64,000 nucleotides of DNA. Origin: Afipia carboxidovorans OM5. GTDB taxonomy: Bacteria > Pseudomonadota > Alphaproteobacteria > Rhizobiales > Xanthobacteraceae. How positions within the stretch are numbered: the stretch's first letter is position 1; every line of letters starts with the position of its first letter. The notes beneath the pieces were generated by a model. It searched no databases and was not told the origin of the DNA. It saw only the letters and a list, made by a program, of their open reading frames with translations. The stretch lies in contig NC_015684.1 of the NCBI RefSeq assembly GCF_000218565.1, positions 248,001 to 312,000 on the forward strand, in the 5' to 3' direction. Positions 17,731 through 26,668 of this stretch are shown here, one piece after another. A program made the translations under genes and the position numbers.

Positions 17731-18063
17731 TTAAGCCTTGGCGGCGGCTTCGGCAGCGGCCTTGCGCTCCTTGCGCGGGACGGCCTTCTCGGGGTTGTTG
17801 CGCGGTGCACGCTTGGCAACGCCCGCGGCGTCGAGGAAGCGCATCACGCGATCGGACGGCTGTGCACCCTTGGCGAGCCAGGCCTTGACCTTGTCCATAT
17901 CGAGCTTGAGGCGGGCTTCGTTGTCCTTCGGCAGCAGCGGATTGAAATAGCCGAGGCGTTCGATGAAGCGGCCGTCGCGAGGGAAGCGCGAGTCGGCGAC
18001 GACGACGTGATAGACCGGGCGCTTCTTGGTGCCGGCGCGGGCGAGGCGAATGACGACTGACAT
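17731..18063 (-). CDS. rpsP: 30S ribosomal protein S16
   Basis: 110 residues; MSVVIRLARAGTKKRPVYHV, DSRFPRDGRFIERLGYFNPL and LAKGAQPSDRVMRFL are S16 hallmarks. A basic, Ala/Lys-rich C-terminal tail of about 25 residues extends past the conserved core, as usual in alphaproteobacteria. Second gene of the operon after ffh, with a palindromic repeat in the 135-nt gap. Confidence 0.96.
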   Translation of the reverse strand: MSVVIRLARAGTKKRPVYHVVVADSRFPRDGRFIERLGYFNPLLPKDNEARLKLDMDKVKAWLAKGAQPSDRVMRFLDAAGVAKRAPRNNPEKAVPRKERKAAAEAAAKA

Positions 18064-18094
18064 GGTGGTCTCCGTTTAATAGTTCGATTTTGAT

Positions 18095-18193
18095 CCGCCA
18101 TTCCGGGATACGTGCGAAGCACGCAGACCCGGAATGGCGGTGTTGCTCAATCGAGATTCCGGGTTCGCTCGCATGGCTCGCGCCCCGGAATGA
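18095..18193. repeat. Palindromic repeat between ffh and rpsP
   Basis: CCGCCATTCCGGG (18095-18107) mirrored by CCCGGAATGGCGG (18128-18140), followed by a second partial unit GATTCCGGG...CCCCGGAATGAC to 18193. This is another interspersed palindrome family; it lies inside the predicted ffh-rpsP transcript. Confidence 0.8.
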
Positions 18194-18198
18194 CGACT

Positions 18199-19746
18199 TC
18201 ATTTCTTCTTGCCGAGCCCGGGAAATCCGCCGAACGGAGGCTTCCCTAATCCCGGCAATATCGGTTTTCCGAGCGCGCCCAATCCCGAGGGCAGACCCGG
18301 AAAGTCTTTCGGCAATGACGGCATTCCGCCGGGGCCTTGCGGCAGCCCGTTCGGCATCTGGTCCTTCAATTGCTGAATCTGTTCGGGCGAGGGCATGCCC
18401 CCGCCAAAGCCCATCATGTTGGCAAGGCCGGCCATCGGTCCGCGTTTGCCTTGACCCATGGCCTTCATCATGTCGGCCATGCCACGATGCATTTTCAGAA
18501 GCTTGTTGACGTCCTCGACCCTGACGCCCGCGCCCGCGGCGATGCGCTTCTTGCGGCTTGCCTTGAGTAGATCGGGGCTCTTGCGCTCGGCGCGCGTCAT
18601 GGAATCGATCACCGCCATCTGCCGCTTGATAACCTTGTCATCGAGATTGGCGGCGGCGAGCTGGTTCTTCATCTTGGCAACGCCCGGCATCAGGCCCATC
18701 AGGCCGCCGAGTCCGCCCATGTTCTGCATCTGGGCCAACTGCTCGCGCAGATCGGCAAGATCGAACTTGCCCTTGCGCATCTTCTCGGCCGCGCGCGCCG
18801 CCTTCTCCGCGTCGATATTGGCGGCGGCCTTCTCGACGAGGGAGACGATGTCACCCATGCCGAGGATGCGGCTTGCGATACGCGATGGATGGAAGTCTTC
18901 CAGCGCGTCGGTCTTTTCGCCGGTGCCGATCAGCTTGATCGGCTTGCCGGTGACGGCGCGCATCGACAGCGCCGCGCCGCCGCGGCCGTCGCCGTCAACG
19001 CGCGTCAGCACGATGCCGGTGAGGCCGACACGCTCATCGAAGGCACGTGCGAGATTGACGGCGTCCTGACCGGTCAACGCGTCGGCGACGAGCAGCACTT
19101 CATGCGGATTGGCGGCGGTTTTCACCGCGGCTGCTTCGCGCATCATCTCTTCGTCGAGCGTGGTGCGGCCGGCGGTGTCGAGCAGCACGACGTCATAGCC
19201 GCCGAGCTTGCCTGCCTGCAGCGCGCGCTGCGCGATCTGCTGCGGCATCTGGCCGGCAACGACGGGCAGCGTCTCAACGGAGAGATCGCGGCCGAGCACC
19301 GCGAGCTGTTCCTGCGCCGCCGGACGGTAGACGTCGAGCGAGGCCATCAGAATTTTTTTCTTGTCGCGTTGTGTGAGGCGGCGCGCGAGCTTCGCGGTGG
19401 TTGTGGTTTTGCCGGAGCCCTGCAGGCCGACCATCATGATCGCGATCGGCGCGGGCGCATTGAGGTCGATGAGCTGACCATCGGAGCCGAGCGTCGCCAC
19501 CAGTTCGTCGTGGACGATCTTGACGACCATCTGGCCGGGCGTGACCGATTTGACGACGGTGGCGCCGACCGCCTGCTCGCGGACCTTGTCGGTGAACTGG
19601 CGCACGACATCGAGTGCGACGTCGGCCTCGAGCAACGCGCGGCGCACTTCGCGCATCGCGGCGTCGACATCGGCCTCCGACAGCGCGCCGCGCCGCGTCA
19701 GCTTGTCGAGAATGCCTCCGAGCTTTTCCGACAGATTGTCGAACAT
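18199..19746 (-). CDS. ffh: Signal recognition particle protein Ffh (SRP54)
   Basis: GTPase that binds signal peptides and 4.5S RNA and delivers ribosomes to FtsY. 515 residues. NG domain: GLQGSGKTTTTAKLA (G1), DVYRPAAQEQL (G2), DTAGR (G3), TRVDGDGRGGAAL and TGEK (G4/G5). M domain from about residue 320: GGLGGLMGLMPGVAKMKNQ, SMTRAERKSPDLL, RIAAGAGVRVEDVNKLLK. A Gly/Pro/Met-rich tail ending LGKKK extends past the core. First gene of the ribosomal operon; ftsY, its receptor, is at 25036 in this window. Confidence 0.97.
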   Translation of the reverse strand: MFDNLSEKLGGILDKLTRRGALSEADVDAAMREVRRALLEADVALDVVRQFTDKVREQAVGATVVKSVTPGQMVVKIVHDELVATLGSDGQLIDLNAPAPIAIMMVGLQGSGKTTTTAKLARRLTQRDKKKILMASLDVYRPAAQEQLAVLGRDLSVETLPVVAGQMPQQIAQRALQAGKLGGYDVVLLDTAGRTTLDEEMMREAAAVKTAANPHEVLLVADALTGQDAVNLARAFDERVGLTGIVLTRVDGDGRGGAALSMRAVTGKPIKLIGTGEKTDALEDFHPSRIASRILGMGDIVSLVEKAAANIDAEKAARAAEKMRKGKFDLADLREQLAQMQNMGGLGGLMGLMPGVAKMKNQLAAANLDDKVIKRQMAVIDSMTRAERKSPDLLKASRKKRIAAGAGVRVEDVNKLLKMHRGMADMMKAMGQGKRGPMAGLANMMGFGGGMPSPEQIQQLKDQMPNGLPQGPGGMPSLPKDFPGLPSGLGALGKPILPGLGKPPFGGFPGLGKKK

Positions 19747-20194
19747 CGCGCCTCGTTATCCTGTTTCACCTCTCCCCGTTTACGGGGAGAGGTTGGATCG
19801 CTCTTGCGATCCCGGTGAGGGGCTGTGAGGCAGGCTGGAAACTTGCCCCTCACCCCGACCCTCTCCCCGCAAAAGCGGGGCGAGGGAGAAGAAACCAAAC
19901 ACGTTTACGCCCGAGGGCGCACAGCGCTGTCGGGCGTTGGCCTCCGGCGTCTCGCACCGGTCGGCGGATCGAAAAGAAAGCCTTTTCGAGAAGTCGGGCG
20001 GTTAAAGACCCTGAAGGGCGAAAAGTCAAGAAAAGAGCCGGAAAAGCCGTTCCCAAAGGGACTAAGCTTGGCCAAATCTTCGGCTTTTAAAGGTGCTTAA
20101 ATACCTAAATCGAAGACCGTATCACTTTCCTGACCAAGGTGGTCCGGCCGAGCCCATGGATGCCCGGCCGGGCCACCTCCCAAATCGGCCAGGC
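19747..20194. other. Gap upstream of ffh, repeat plus unassigned sequence
   Basis: The first part (19768-19888) is a palindromic repeat, annotated separately. From 19889 to 20194 I see no supported gene: short plus-strand frames are Arg/Lys-rich with no ribosome site. The ffh promoter should be here. Confidence 0.5.
19768..19888. repeat. Palindromic repeat (CCTCTCCCC type)
   Basis: ACCTCTCCCCGT/ACGGGGAGAGGT forms one hairpin, followed by GGTGAGGGGC...GCCCCTCACC and CTCTCCCCGC/GCGGGGCGAG units. A related copy is at 24038-24184, so it is an interspersed family. Confidence 0.8.
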
Positions 20195-20890
20195 TTACTG
20201 CGCCGCCGGCTTGATCTCGTAGGAGACATGGACCGACACCCGCAGCGTCTGCTCGCCGGGAGCGATCGGTGTCGGCGCCGCGTCGAGGGCCGCCCGCTGC
20301 ACCCTGCGGTAGGCGATCGGCGGCGGGGCGCCTTCCTCCGAGATGGCGATCGGCGCACCCAGGGTCACGCCGGCAGCCTTGGCATAGATCGAAGCCTTGC
20401 GGTGGGCATCCTCGATCGCCTTGGCACGGGCTTCGTCGAGCAACTTCGAGGATTGCGACACGGAAAAATTGATGCCGCCGATGTCGTTGGCGCCGGCCTC
20501 AACCAGCGCATCGATGGTGCTGCCGATCTTGGCGATGTCGCGCAGCTTGACGCTGACGCGGTTGGTAGCGCGATAGCCGGTGATCTGCGCCCGTGTCGTT
20601 GGCGTGCGGCTGGTCATCTCGGGGTGCAGCGAGGCCTGCGAGGTCTGGAAATCCTTCTCCGCGATGCCGCTCGCCTTCAGCGCGGTGAGAACCGCGTTCA
20701 TCGCCTTGGCGTTGGCTTCGCTCGCTGCGCGCGCGGTCTTGGCCTCCGAAGTCACGCCGGCTTCGATCTCCGCCATGTCGGGCGCAGCGGAGACGCTGGC
20801 CTGTCCGCTGACCGAAATCGTCGGCGGCTCGGTCTCGGCAAACGCCGGTGAGGCAAGCACGATGCACGCGGCGGCAATCAGACAACGCAT
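20195..20890 (-). CDS. SIMPL-domain (DUF541) periplasmic protein
   Basis: 231 residues with a signal peptide (LIAAACIVLASPAFA). The mature protein begins PPTISVSGQASVSAAPDMAEIEAGV, the SIMPL/DUF541 opening, followed by alternating strand-helix segments (ANAKAMNAVLTALKASGI, DFQTSQASLHPE, and GYRATNRVSVKLRDI). Family members (for example YggE) are periplasmic proteins linked to oxidative-stress tolerance; the exact role is unknown. It is 10 nt upstream of nothing coding; the GyrI-like gene precedes it on the same strand by 10 nt, suggesting a two-gene operon. Confidence 0.85.
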   Translation of the reverse strand: MRCLIAAACIVLASPAFAETEPPTISVSGQASVSAAPDMAEIEAGVTSEAKTARAASEANAKAMNAVLTALKASGIAEKDFQTSQASLHPEMTSRTPTTRAQITGYRATNRVSVKLRDIAKIGSTIDALVEAGANDIGGINFSVSQSSKLLDEARAKAIEDAHRKASIYAKAAGVTLGAPIAISEEGAPPPIAYRRVQRAALDAAPTPIAPGEQTLRVSVHVSYEIKPAAQ

Positions 20891-20900
20891 GGGGGACTCC

Positions 20901-21725
20901 TTACCTCAGGGGGACGAAGACATTGATGATGAGCTTGTCTTCTTCGGTCTTGAGCGGGTCGGTGACGTATTCCTCGATGAAGGAATCCTTTGCCTCCAGC
21001 TTCTTCTCGTCGAGATAGTTGGTGATGGCCTCGTAGGTGTTGTCCATGTTGTCGTACGAACCGCGATGGACGAACTTCAGCAGCTTGCCTTCGGGCGACT
21101 GTCCGATGCTCATGTCCTTGGGGAGATTCTTCGGCTCCTGATTGACCGGCATCTCGGTCTGGAAGGTGAAGCCCGCATCGTCGGTCGAGGTGTAGACGAT
21201 CAGCACCGGCCCGGCAGGCTCGATCTTCTGCTTGGCGAGCAGCGTGTTCAGCGACTTGATCGACTCGGTGAGCGCCTCGAAGGCCGAATCCCATGCGGCC
21301 TTGCCCTTCACGATCAAAACCTTCTTGGCGGTGAATGTGACTTCTTCACCGAACGGGTCGGCAGGCTGCACCTTGGCTGGTGGTGCGGCCTCGTTTGCAG
21401 GTGCGGGTGACGCAGGCGTGCCAGCCGCGGGCGGTGAAGCGGGTGTTGCCGGCGTTGGCGGTGTCGTAGATTCGGCCGCAGGCGCCGGAGCGGGCGTTGC
21501 GGCAGGTGCAGGCGTCGCGGATGGCGCAGCCGGTGCCGTTGCTGCCGGTTTCTCAGTCGTCGCCGGTGCACTCGCCGGGGGTGTGGCGGAAGGGGCGGGT
21601 GACGACGGTGCGGGCGTCGCAGGAGACGGAGGCGCCGTTTGCGCCGATACCGGAAGGGCCGCTATCGAGACTGCCGCAAGGGCGATCGGCACCATGAGGA
21701 GCAGTCGGGGCAGGCGGGGCGTCAT
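20901..21725 (-). CDS. Exported protein with Ala/Pro linker and GyrI-like domain
   Basis: 274 residues from ATG 21725. Signal peptide (LLLMVPIALAAVSIAALPVSA), then about 100 residues of Ala/Pro/Thr/Ser low-complexity linker, then a C-terminal GyrI-like/AraC effector-binding fold from about residue 120 (EEVTFTAKKVLIVKGKAAW, GPVLIVYTSTDDAGFTFQTEMP, KLLKFVHRGSYDNMDNTYEAI). Those domains bind small hydrophobic ligands in the cytoplasm; an exported version tethered by a flexible linker is less usual. Upstream of the SIMPL gene by 10 nt, so probably one operon. Confidence 0.75.
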   Translation of the reverse strand: MTPRLPRLLLMVPIALAAVSIAALPVSAQTAPPSPATPAPSSPAPSATPPASAPATTEKPAATAPAAPSATPAPAATPAPAPAAESTTPPTPATPASPPAAGTPASPAPANEAAPPAKVQPADPFGEEVTFTAKKVLIVKGKAAWDSAFEALTESIKSLNTLLAKQKIEPAGPVLIVYTSTDDAGFTFQTEMPVNQEPKNLPKDMSIGQSPEGKLLKFVHRGSYDNMDNTYEAITNYLDEKKLEAKDSFIEEYVTDPLKTEEDKLIINVFVPLR

Positions 21726-21862
21726 CCGGAAATCTCCATGTCGGGGAATGCGAAATAGAAGCGTATCATGGTGCAAAGAGGGCGTCTTCCGGGGCCGGAA
21801 AACGAAGCGGCGGGCTGGCCATCACTGCCATCCTCGCCATATAAAGCGCCTGGATTTTGACC

Positions 21863-22735
21863 ATGACCGTGCTTGCCAATCATAGCTTCGCCAAGATGAA
21901 CGGAATCGGAAACGAGATCGTGATTGTCGATCTGCGTAACACCGATTCACAACTCAGTGCGGCAGAAGCCCGCGCCATCGCGGCTCCAGGCGGCGTGCCC
22001 TACGACCAATTGATGGTGCTGCAGAAGCCGCGGATGCCCGGCACCACGGCCTTCGTGCGCATCTACAATAATGATGGCTCCGAGGCGGGCGCCTGCGGCA
22101 ACGGCATGCGTTGTGTTGCAAAGCGCGTGTTCGGCGAAAGCGGCGCGCAGGCCGCGACCTTCGAGACGCGCGCGGGACTGTTGAACTGCTGGCAGGGTCC
22201 GTCACCTGATCTTTACACGGTCGACATGGGCACGCCGAAGTTCGGCTGGCAGGATATTCCGCTTGCCGAAGAATTCCGCGACACCCGCTACATCGAATTG
22301 CAGATCGGGCCGATCGATGCGCCGGTGCTGCATTCGCCTTCGGTCGTCAGCATGGGCAATCCGCACGCGATCTTCTGGGTCGATGACATCGAGGCCTACG
22401 ATCTCGAACGGCTCGGGCCGCTTCTGGAAAATCACCCGATCTTTCCGGAGCGCGCCAACATCACGCTTGCCCATGTCGTGGATCGCAATCACATCCGGAT
22501 GCGGACGTGGGAGCGCGGCGCGGGCTTGACCCTCGCGTGCGGCTCGGCCGCGTGCGCCACCGCGGTCGCCGCGGCGCGACTGAAGCGCACCGATCGCACC
22601 GTGGAGATGAGTCTGCCGGGCGGCGATCTCACCATCGAATGGCGTGAGAGCGACGATCATGTGCTGATGACCGGCGCCGCGGTGCTGGAATATGAAGGGC
22701 TGTTCGACCCGGACCTGTTCGCGGCGCTCGCCTGA
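21863..22735 (+). CDS. dapF: Diaminopimelate epimerase
   Basis: Converts LL- to meso-diaminopimelate for lysine and peptidoglycan. 290 residues. MNGIGNEIVIVDLR opens the protein; the two catalytic cysteines are in EAGACGNGMRC and LACGSAACA. Start ATG 21863 is preferred to the in-frame TTG at 21857. mtaB begins 1 nt after its stop, so the two are translationally coupled. Confidence 0.96.
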   Translation: MTVLANHSFAKMNGIGNEIVIVDLRNTDSQLSAAEARAIAAPGGVPYDQLMVLQKPRMPGTTAFVRIYNNDGSEAGACGNGMRCVAKRVFGESGAQAATFETRAGLLNCWQGPSPDLYTVDMGTPKFGWQDIPLAEEFRDTRYIELQIGPIDAPVLHSPSVVSMGNPHAIFWVDDIEAYDLERLGPLLENHPIFPERANITLAHVVDRNHIRMRTWERGAGLTLACGSAACATAVAAARLKRTDRTVEMSLPGGDLTIEWRESDDHVLMTGAAVLEYEGLFDPDLFAALA

Positions 22736-22736
22736 C

Positions 22737-23999
22737 ATGGCGGTCGAACTCGTCACCTTCGGCTGCCGCCTCAACCTGGCCGAATCCGAGACGATGCGCG
22801 CCGAGGCGGGCCGCGCCGGGCTCGACGATGCGGTGATCGTCAACACCTGCGCGGTGACGAACGAGGCGGTGGCGCAGGCGCGCCAGACCATCCGTCGCCT
22901 GCGTCGTGAAGCGCCTCGCCGCAGGATCATCGTCACCGGCTGCGCCGCGCAGACCAATGCCGAGATGTTCGCGGCGATGCCGGAAGTCGACCGCGTGCTC
23001 GGCAACGACGACAAGATGCACGCCGAGGCGTGGCAGGCGACGCGGCGCGCGTTCGATGTCGATGACGGCGAGAAGGTCGCGGTTGCCGACATCATGGCGG
23101 TGCGCGAGATGGCGCCGCATCTTGTCGATGGATTTCACAACGGCCAGCCGCGCGCTTTCGTGCAGGTGCAAAACGGCTGCGATCATCGCTGCACCTTCTG
23201 CATCATCCCGTATGGACGCGGCAATTCACGTTCGGTGGCGATGGGTGCTGCGGTCGATCAGGTGCGCAAGCTTGTCGAGGGCGGCTGTCCCGAGATCGTG
23301 CTGACCGGCGTCGACATCACGAGCTATGGCGCCGACCTGCCCGGCGCGCCGAAGCTGGGCACGCTGGTGAAGCAGATCCTCAAGCATGTGCCTGAGTTGA
23401 AGCGGCTGCGGTTGTCCTCGATCGACTCGGTCGAGGCGGATCACGACCTTCTCGATGTCATTGCCGATAACGAGCGGCTGATGCCGCATCTGCATCTGTC
23501 GCTGCAGGCGGGCGACGATCTGATCCTCAAGCGGATGAAGCGGCGGCATGCACGGGCCGATGCGGTGGCGTTCTGCGAGCAGGTGCGACGGTTGCGGCCG
23601 GACGTCGCGTTCGGCGCCGATCTCATCGCGGGTTTCCCGACCGAGACTGAGGTGATGTTCGAGCGCTCGCTCGCACTCGTCGAGGATTGCGACCTCACCT
23701 TCCTGCATGTGTTTCCGTATTCGAAGCGTCCGGGCACGCCGGCGGCGAAGATGCCGCAGGTCGAAGGGCGCGCCATCAAGGAACGCGCGCGGCTGCTGCG
23801 TGAAGCGGGCGACGCGGCATTGAAGCGGCGGCTTGCAAGCGAGATCGGAAAGACTCGCGAGGTTCTGATCGAAAGCGCGATACAGGGGCGCACCGAACAT
23901 TTTCTGCCGGTGGCGATCGAGAACGGCATTGCAGGCGATGTGCAGGCCATGATCATTTCAGGCTATGATGGCATGCGGCTTGTTGCCAAGGCGTGCTAA
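22737..23999 (+). CDS. mtaB: tRNA t6A37 methylthiotransferase (MtaB type)
   Basis: Radical-SAM methylthiotransferase producing ms2t6A37 in tRNA. 420 residues from the ATG at 22737. N-terminal UPF0004 domain: TFGCRLNLAESE, NTCAVTNEAVAQARQ and VTGCAAQTNAE give three cluster cysteines; the radical-SAM motif CDHRCTFCIIPYGRG is at about residue 145; LHLSLQAGDDLILKRMKR follows; a TRAM-like tail ends the protein. The frame is open to 22692 inside dapF, but 22737 gives the standard start. CRLN rather than CQMN at the start favours MtaB over MiaB. Confidence 0.93.
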   Translation: MAVELVTFGCRLNLAESETMRAEAGRAGLDDAVIVNTCAVTNEAVAQARQTIRRLRREAPRRRIIVTGCAAQTNAEMFAAMPEVDRVLGNDDKMHAEAWQATRRAFDVDDGEKVAVADIMAVREMAPHLVDGFHNGQPRAFVQVQNGCDHRCTFCIIPYGRGNSRSVAMGAAVDQVRKLVEGGCPEIVLTGVDITSYGADLPGAPKLGTLVKQILKHVPELKRLRLSSIDSVEADHDLLDVIADNERLMPHLHLSLQAGDDLILKRMKRRHARADAVAFCEQVRRLRPDVAFGADLIAGFPTETEVMFERSLALVEDCDLTFLHVFPYSKRPGTPAAKMPQVEGRAIKERARLLREAGDAALKRRLASEIGKTREVLIESAIQGRTEHFLPVAIENGIAGDVQAMIISGYDGMRLVAKAC

Positions 24000-24037
24000 G
24001 CGGCGGCGAAAGGATTCATCTGATGTGGGACGTCTCT

Positions 24038-24184
24038 CTTCCCCTCTCCCCTTGTGGGAGAGGGTGGCGAAGTTGCGCGCAGCGAAACTGAGCGGGGTGA
24101 GGGGTGAAGCCCGTGATGAGAAACGTACCCCTCACCCGCCCTCACTTCGTTCGGGCACCCTCTCCCACAAGGAGAGAGGGGAAG
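24038..24184. repeat. Palindromic repeat (CCTCTCCC type), second copy
   Basis: CCCCTCTCCCCTTGTGGGAG arm mirrored near 24160-24184 (CTCCCACAAGGAGAGAGGGG in part) with inner GTGAGGGGT/ACCCCTCAC arms. Related to 19768-19888. It lies between the convergent mtaB and rluA-type genes and could act as a transcript end. Confidence 0.8.
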
Positions 24185-24216
24185 AAGAGAGGATGCTTTG
24201 CTTAATCCCTGCGCTG

Positions 24217-24951
24217 CTACGGCTCGGAGCTGGCCATCTCAGGCATAACTACGTCTTCGCCGTTCCACCCGCACGCTTGCAGCCGTTCCTGCAGATGCGC
24301 CGGCACTGGCGCGATCACGCGCACCGGCGGCTTGTTCCGCGACAGCGGCACGACGATCTCGCGCGCATGCAGATGCAGGCTCGGCTCGCCGAAACGCGGA
24401 CCGTTGCCGTAGATATTGTCGCCGACGATCGGAAAGCCCATCGCCGCGCAATGCACGCGCAATTGATGGGTGCGGCCGGTAAGCGGTTCGAGCGCGAGCC
24501 AGCTCAAGCCGTTGTTTCGCCCGAGCACGCTCCATCGTGACTTGGACGGCAGGCCGTTCGGATCGGGCTTCTGCCACCAGCCGCGTTCCGCATTGAGCCG
24601 GCCAAGCGGAATGTCGATTTCGCCTTCGTCTTCTGCAGGGCCGCCTTCGACCACGGCCCAATAGGTCTTGCCGATCTTGCCATGCTTGAACAGAAGCCCG
24701 AGCGAGGCGGTCGCCTTGCGATGGCGGCCGAGCACCAGGCAACCCGAGGTGTCGCGATCGAGCCGATGCGCAAGCACCGGCGGCCGCGGCAAACCGTAGC
24801 GCAGCGCGTCGAACGAGGCTTCGAGATTGGGCCCACCCTTGGGTCCGCGATGCACGGCAATGCCGGCCGGCTTGTCGATCACCAGCATCAGGCCGTCGCG
24901 ATGAAGAACGCGCGCCTGCATCTCTTGGGCGGTTGGCTGCGGCGTATCCAT
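24217..24951 (-). CDS. RluA-family pseudouridine synthase
   Basis: 244 residues. VIDKPAGIAVHRGPKGGPNL, then HRLDRDTSGCLVLGR with the catalytic aspartate (about residue 73), then KTYWAVVEG and LTGRTHQLRVHCAAMG: the full RluA/RluC-type catalytic core without an S4 domain. It isomerises uridine in rRNA or tRNA; the target cannot be told from sequence. The frame stays open far upstream through the antisense of ftsY, but homology begins at ATG 24951 (MDTPQPTAQ). Divergent from ftsY. Confidence 0.88.
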   Translation of the reverse strand: MDTPQPTAQEMQARVLHRDGLMLVIDKPAGIAVHRGPKGGPNLEASFDALRYGLPRPPVLAHRLDRDTSGCLVLGRHRKATASLGLLFKHGKIGKTYWAVVEGGPAEDEGEIDIPLGRLNAERGWWQKPDPNGLPSKSRWSVLGRNNGLSWLALEPLTGRTHQLRVHCAAMGFPIVGDNIYGNGPRFGEPSLHLHAREIVVPLSRNKPPVRVIAPVPAHLQERLQACGWNGEDVVMPEMASSEP

Positions 24952-25035
24952 TACGGCGTATTCATGGGCGACGACTGACTTTCGTTTCGTGGCTGAACCG
25001 GGTAACACACCGCTCGAAATGTTGACAATCCGCAG

Positions 25036-25992
25036 ATGACAGACACGCCGCAGGACAAATCCAAACAGAGCTGGTGGCAGCGGCTTTCCGCCGGCCTCAA
25101 GCGCACGTCCGGCTCGATTGGCGCCGCGGTTGCCGACCTCGTCGTCAAGCGCAAGCTCGACCGCGCCATGCTCGAGGATATCGAGGATGTGCTGCTGCGC
25201 GCGGACCTTGGAACCGAGGTTGCGGCGCGGATCGCGGCCAAGGTGGGCGAGGGCCGTTACGACAAGGACGTGTCGGCGCAGGACGTGCAGGCCATCGTCG
25301 CTGCCGAGGTGGAGAAGGTGCTCGCGCCGGTCGCGATGCCGCTGGTGATCGATGAGAGCCAGAAGCCGTTCATCATTCTCGTTGTCGGCGTCAATGGTTC
25401 TGGCAAGACCACGACCATTGGCAAGCTTGCGGCGAAGTTCGCGGCCGAGGGCCGTCGCGTCATGCTGGCGGCGGGCGATACATTCCGCGCCGCTGCCATC
25501 GAGCAGTTGAAGATCTGGGGCGAGCGCACCGGTGCACCGGTGATCGCGCGCGACCACGGCTCCGACGCCGCAAGTCTGGCTTTTGATGCCGCGAGTGCGG
25601 CAAAGGCGGACAACCGCGACGTGCTGCTGATCGACACCGCGGGGCGGCTGCAGAACAAGGCCGAGCTGATGGTCGAGCTCGAAAAAGTCGCGCGGGTGAT
25701 CCGCAAGGTCGATACCAGCGCGCCGCATGCAGTGCTGCTGGTGCTCGATGCGACCGTCGGTCAGAACGCGCTGTCGCAGGTCGAGGCATTCCGCAAGACC
25801 GCGGGCGTGACCGGGCTCGTGATGACCAAGCTGGACGGCACCGCGCGTGGCGGCATTCTGGTCGCGATCTCGGAAATCTACAAACTGCCGGTGCATTTCA
25901 TCGGCGTCGGCGAAGGCGTCGACGATCTGGCCCCGTTCACCGCGCGCGATTTTGCGCATGCGATCGCGGGCAAGGGTGTCGGGCAGGATTAA
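25036..25992 (+). CDS. ftsY: Signal recognition particle receptor FtsY
   Basis: SRP receptor GTPase, 318 residues. Short N-terminal region with an amphipathic stretch (SWWQRLSAGLKRTSGSIGAAV), no long acidic A domain, as in many alphaproteobacteria. NG domain motifs: GVNGSGKTTTIGKLA (G1), AGDTFRAAAIEQL (G2), DTAGRLQNKAELM (G3), TKLDGTARGG (G4), GVGEGVDDL (G5). ispZ follows 65 nt downstream on the same strand. Confidence 0.96.
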   Translation: MTDTPQDKSKQSWWQRLSAGLKRTSGSIGAAVADLVVKRKLDRAMLEDIEDVLLRADLGTEVAARIAAKVGEGRYDKDVSAQDVQAIVAAEVEKVLAPVAMPLVIDESQKPFIILVVGVNGSGKTTTIGKLAAKFAAEGRRVMLAAGDTFRAAAIEQLKIWGERTGAPVIARDHGSDAASLAFDAASAAKADNRDVLLIDTAGRLQNKAELMVELEKVARVIRKVDTSAPHAVLLVLDATVGQNALSQVEAFRKTAGVTGLVMTKLDGTARGGILVAISEIYKLPVHFIGVGEGVDDLAPFTARDFAHAIAGKGVGQD

Positions 25993-26057
25993 CAGGATCT
26001 GTCTTCGCCGCGTAGATGCGGGCGAGGATCGATCGTCAATCGACAGGTGCGGAAATT

Positions 26058-26660
26058 ATGGACAAGCGTGTGCCCCATCCGTTGTTCAAGCTCGCGACCG
26101 AGCTCGGCCCGCTCCTGATCTTTTTTGCCGCCAACGCCAAATTCAACCTGTTCGTGGCGACCGGTGCCTTCATGGTCGCGATCGTTGCGGCGGTGATTGT
26201 CTCTTATGTGGTGATGCGGCATGTGCCGCTGATGGCGCTGGTGACGGCGGTCATCGTGCTGGTGTTCGGCGGGCTCACGCTCGTGCTGCACGACGAGACG
26301 TTCATCAAGATCAAGCCGACCATCATCTACGCGCTGTTCGCGGTGACGCTCTATGTCGGATTGATGCTCGGGCGGTCCTTCATCGCCATCCTGTTCGATC
26401 AGGTTTTCAACCTGACGCCGGAAGGCTGGCGATTCCTGACGATCCGCTGGGCGCGCTTCTTCCTGTTCATGGCAGTGCTGAACGAGGTGATCTGGCGCAC
26501 CCAGAGCACGGATTTCTGGGTGGCCTTCAAGGCGTTCGGCGTCATCCCGCTCACCGCGGTATTCGCGATGACGCAGATGCCGCTGGTCAAACGCTATCAG
26601 ATTGCGGAAGCAACCGCCGAAGCCTCCGACAGCGAGCGCGGCGATACCTCGCCGCGCTGA
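26058..26660 (+). CDS. ispZ: Inner membrane septation protein A (YciB/IspZ family)
   Basis: 200 residues, five or six hydrophobic helices. KLATELGPLLIFFAANA, RTQSTDFWVAFKAFG and the W-R-F-L-T-x-R-W motif (WRFLTIRWARFFLF) are typical of IspZ/YciB, an inner-membrane protein needed for normal division and envelope integrity. The ATG at 26058 (MDKRVPHPLFK) matches the family; the upstream frame to 26016 does not. Conserved next to ftsY in this group. Confidence 0.9.
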   Translation: MDKRVPHPLFKLATELGPLLIFFAANAKFNLFVATGAFMVAIVAAVIVSYVVMRHVPLMALVTAVIVLVFGGLTLVLHDETFIKIKPTIIYALFAVTLYVGLMLGRSFIAILFDQVFNLTPEGWRFLTIRWARFFLFMAVLNEVIWRTQSTDFWVAFKAFGVIPLTAVFAMTQMPLVKRYQIAEATAEASDSERGDTSPR

Positions 26661-26668
26661 GCAAGCCG

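Noticed and set aside
24217..25959. 580-codon minus-strand open frame
   Set aside because: Only the last 244 codons match RluA; the rest is antisense to ftsY, with His/Arg-rich low-complexity translation.
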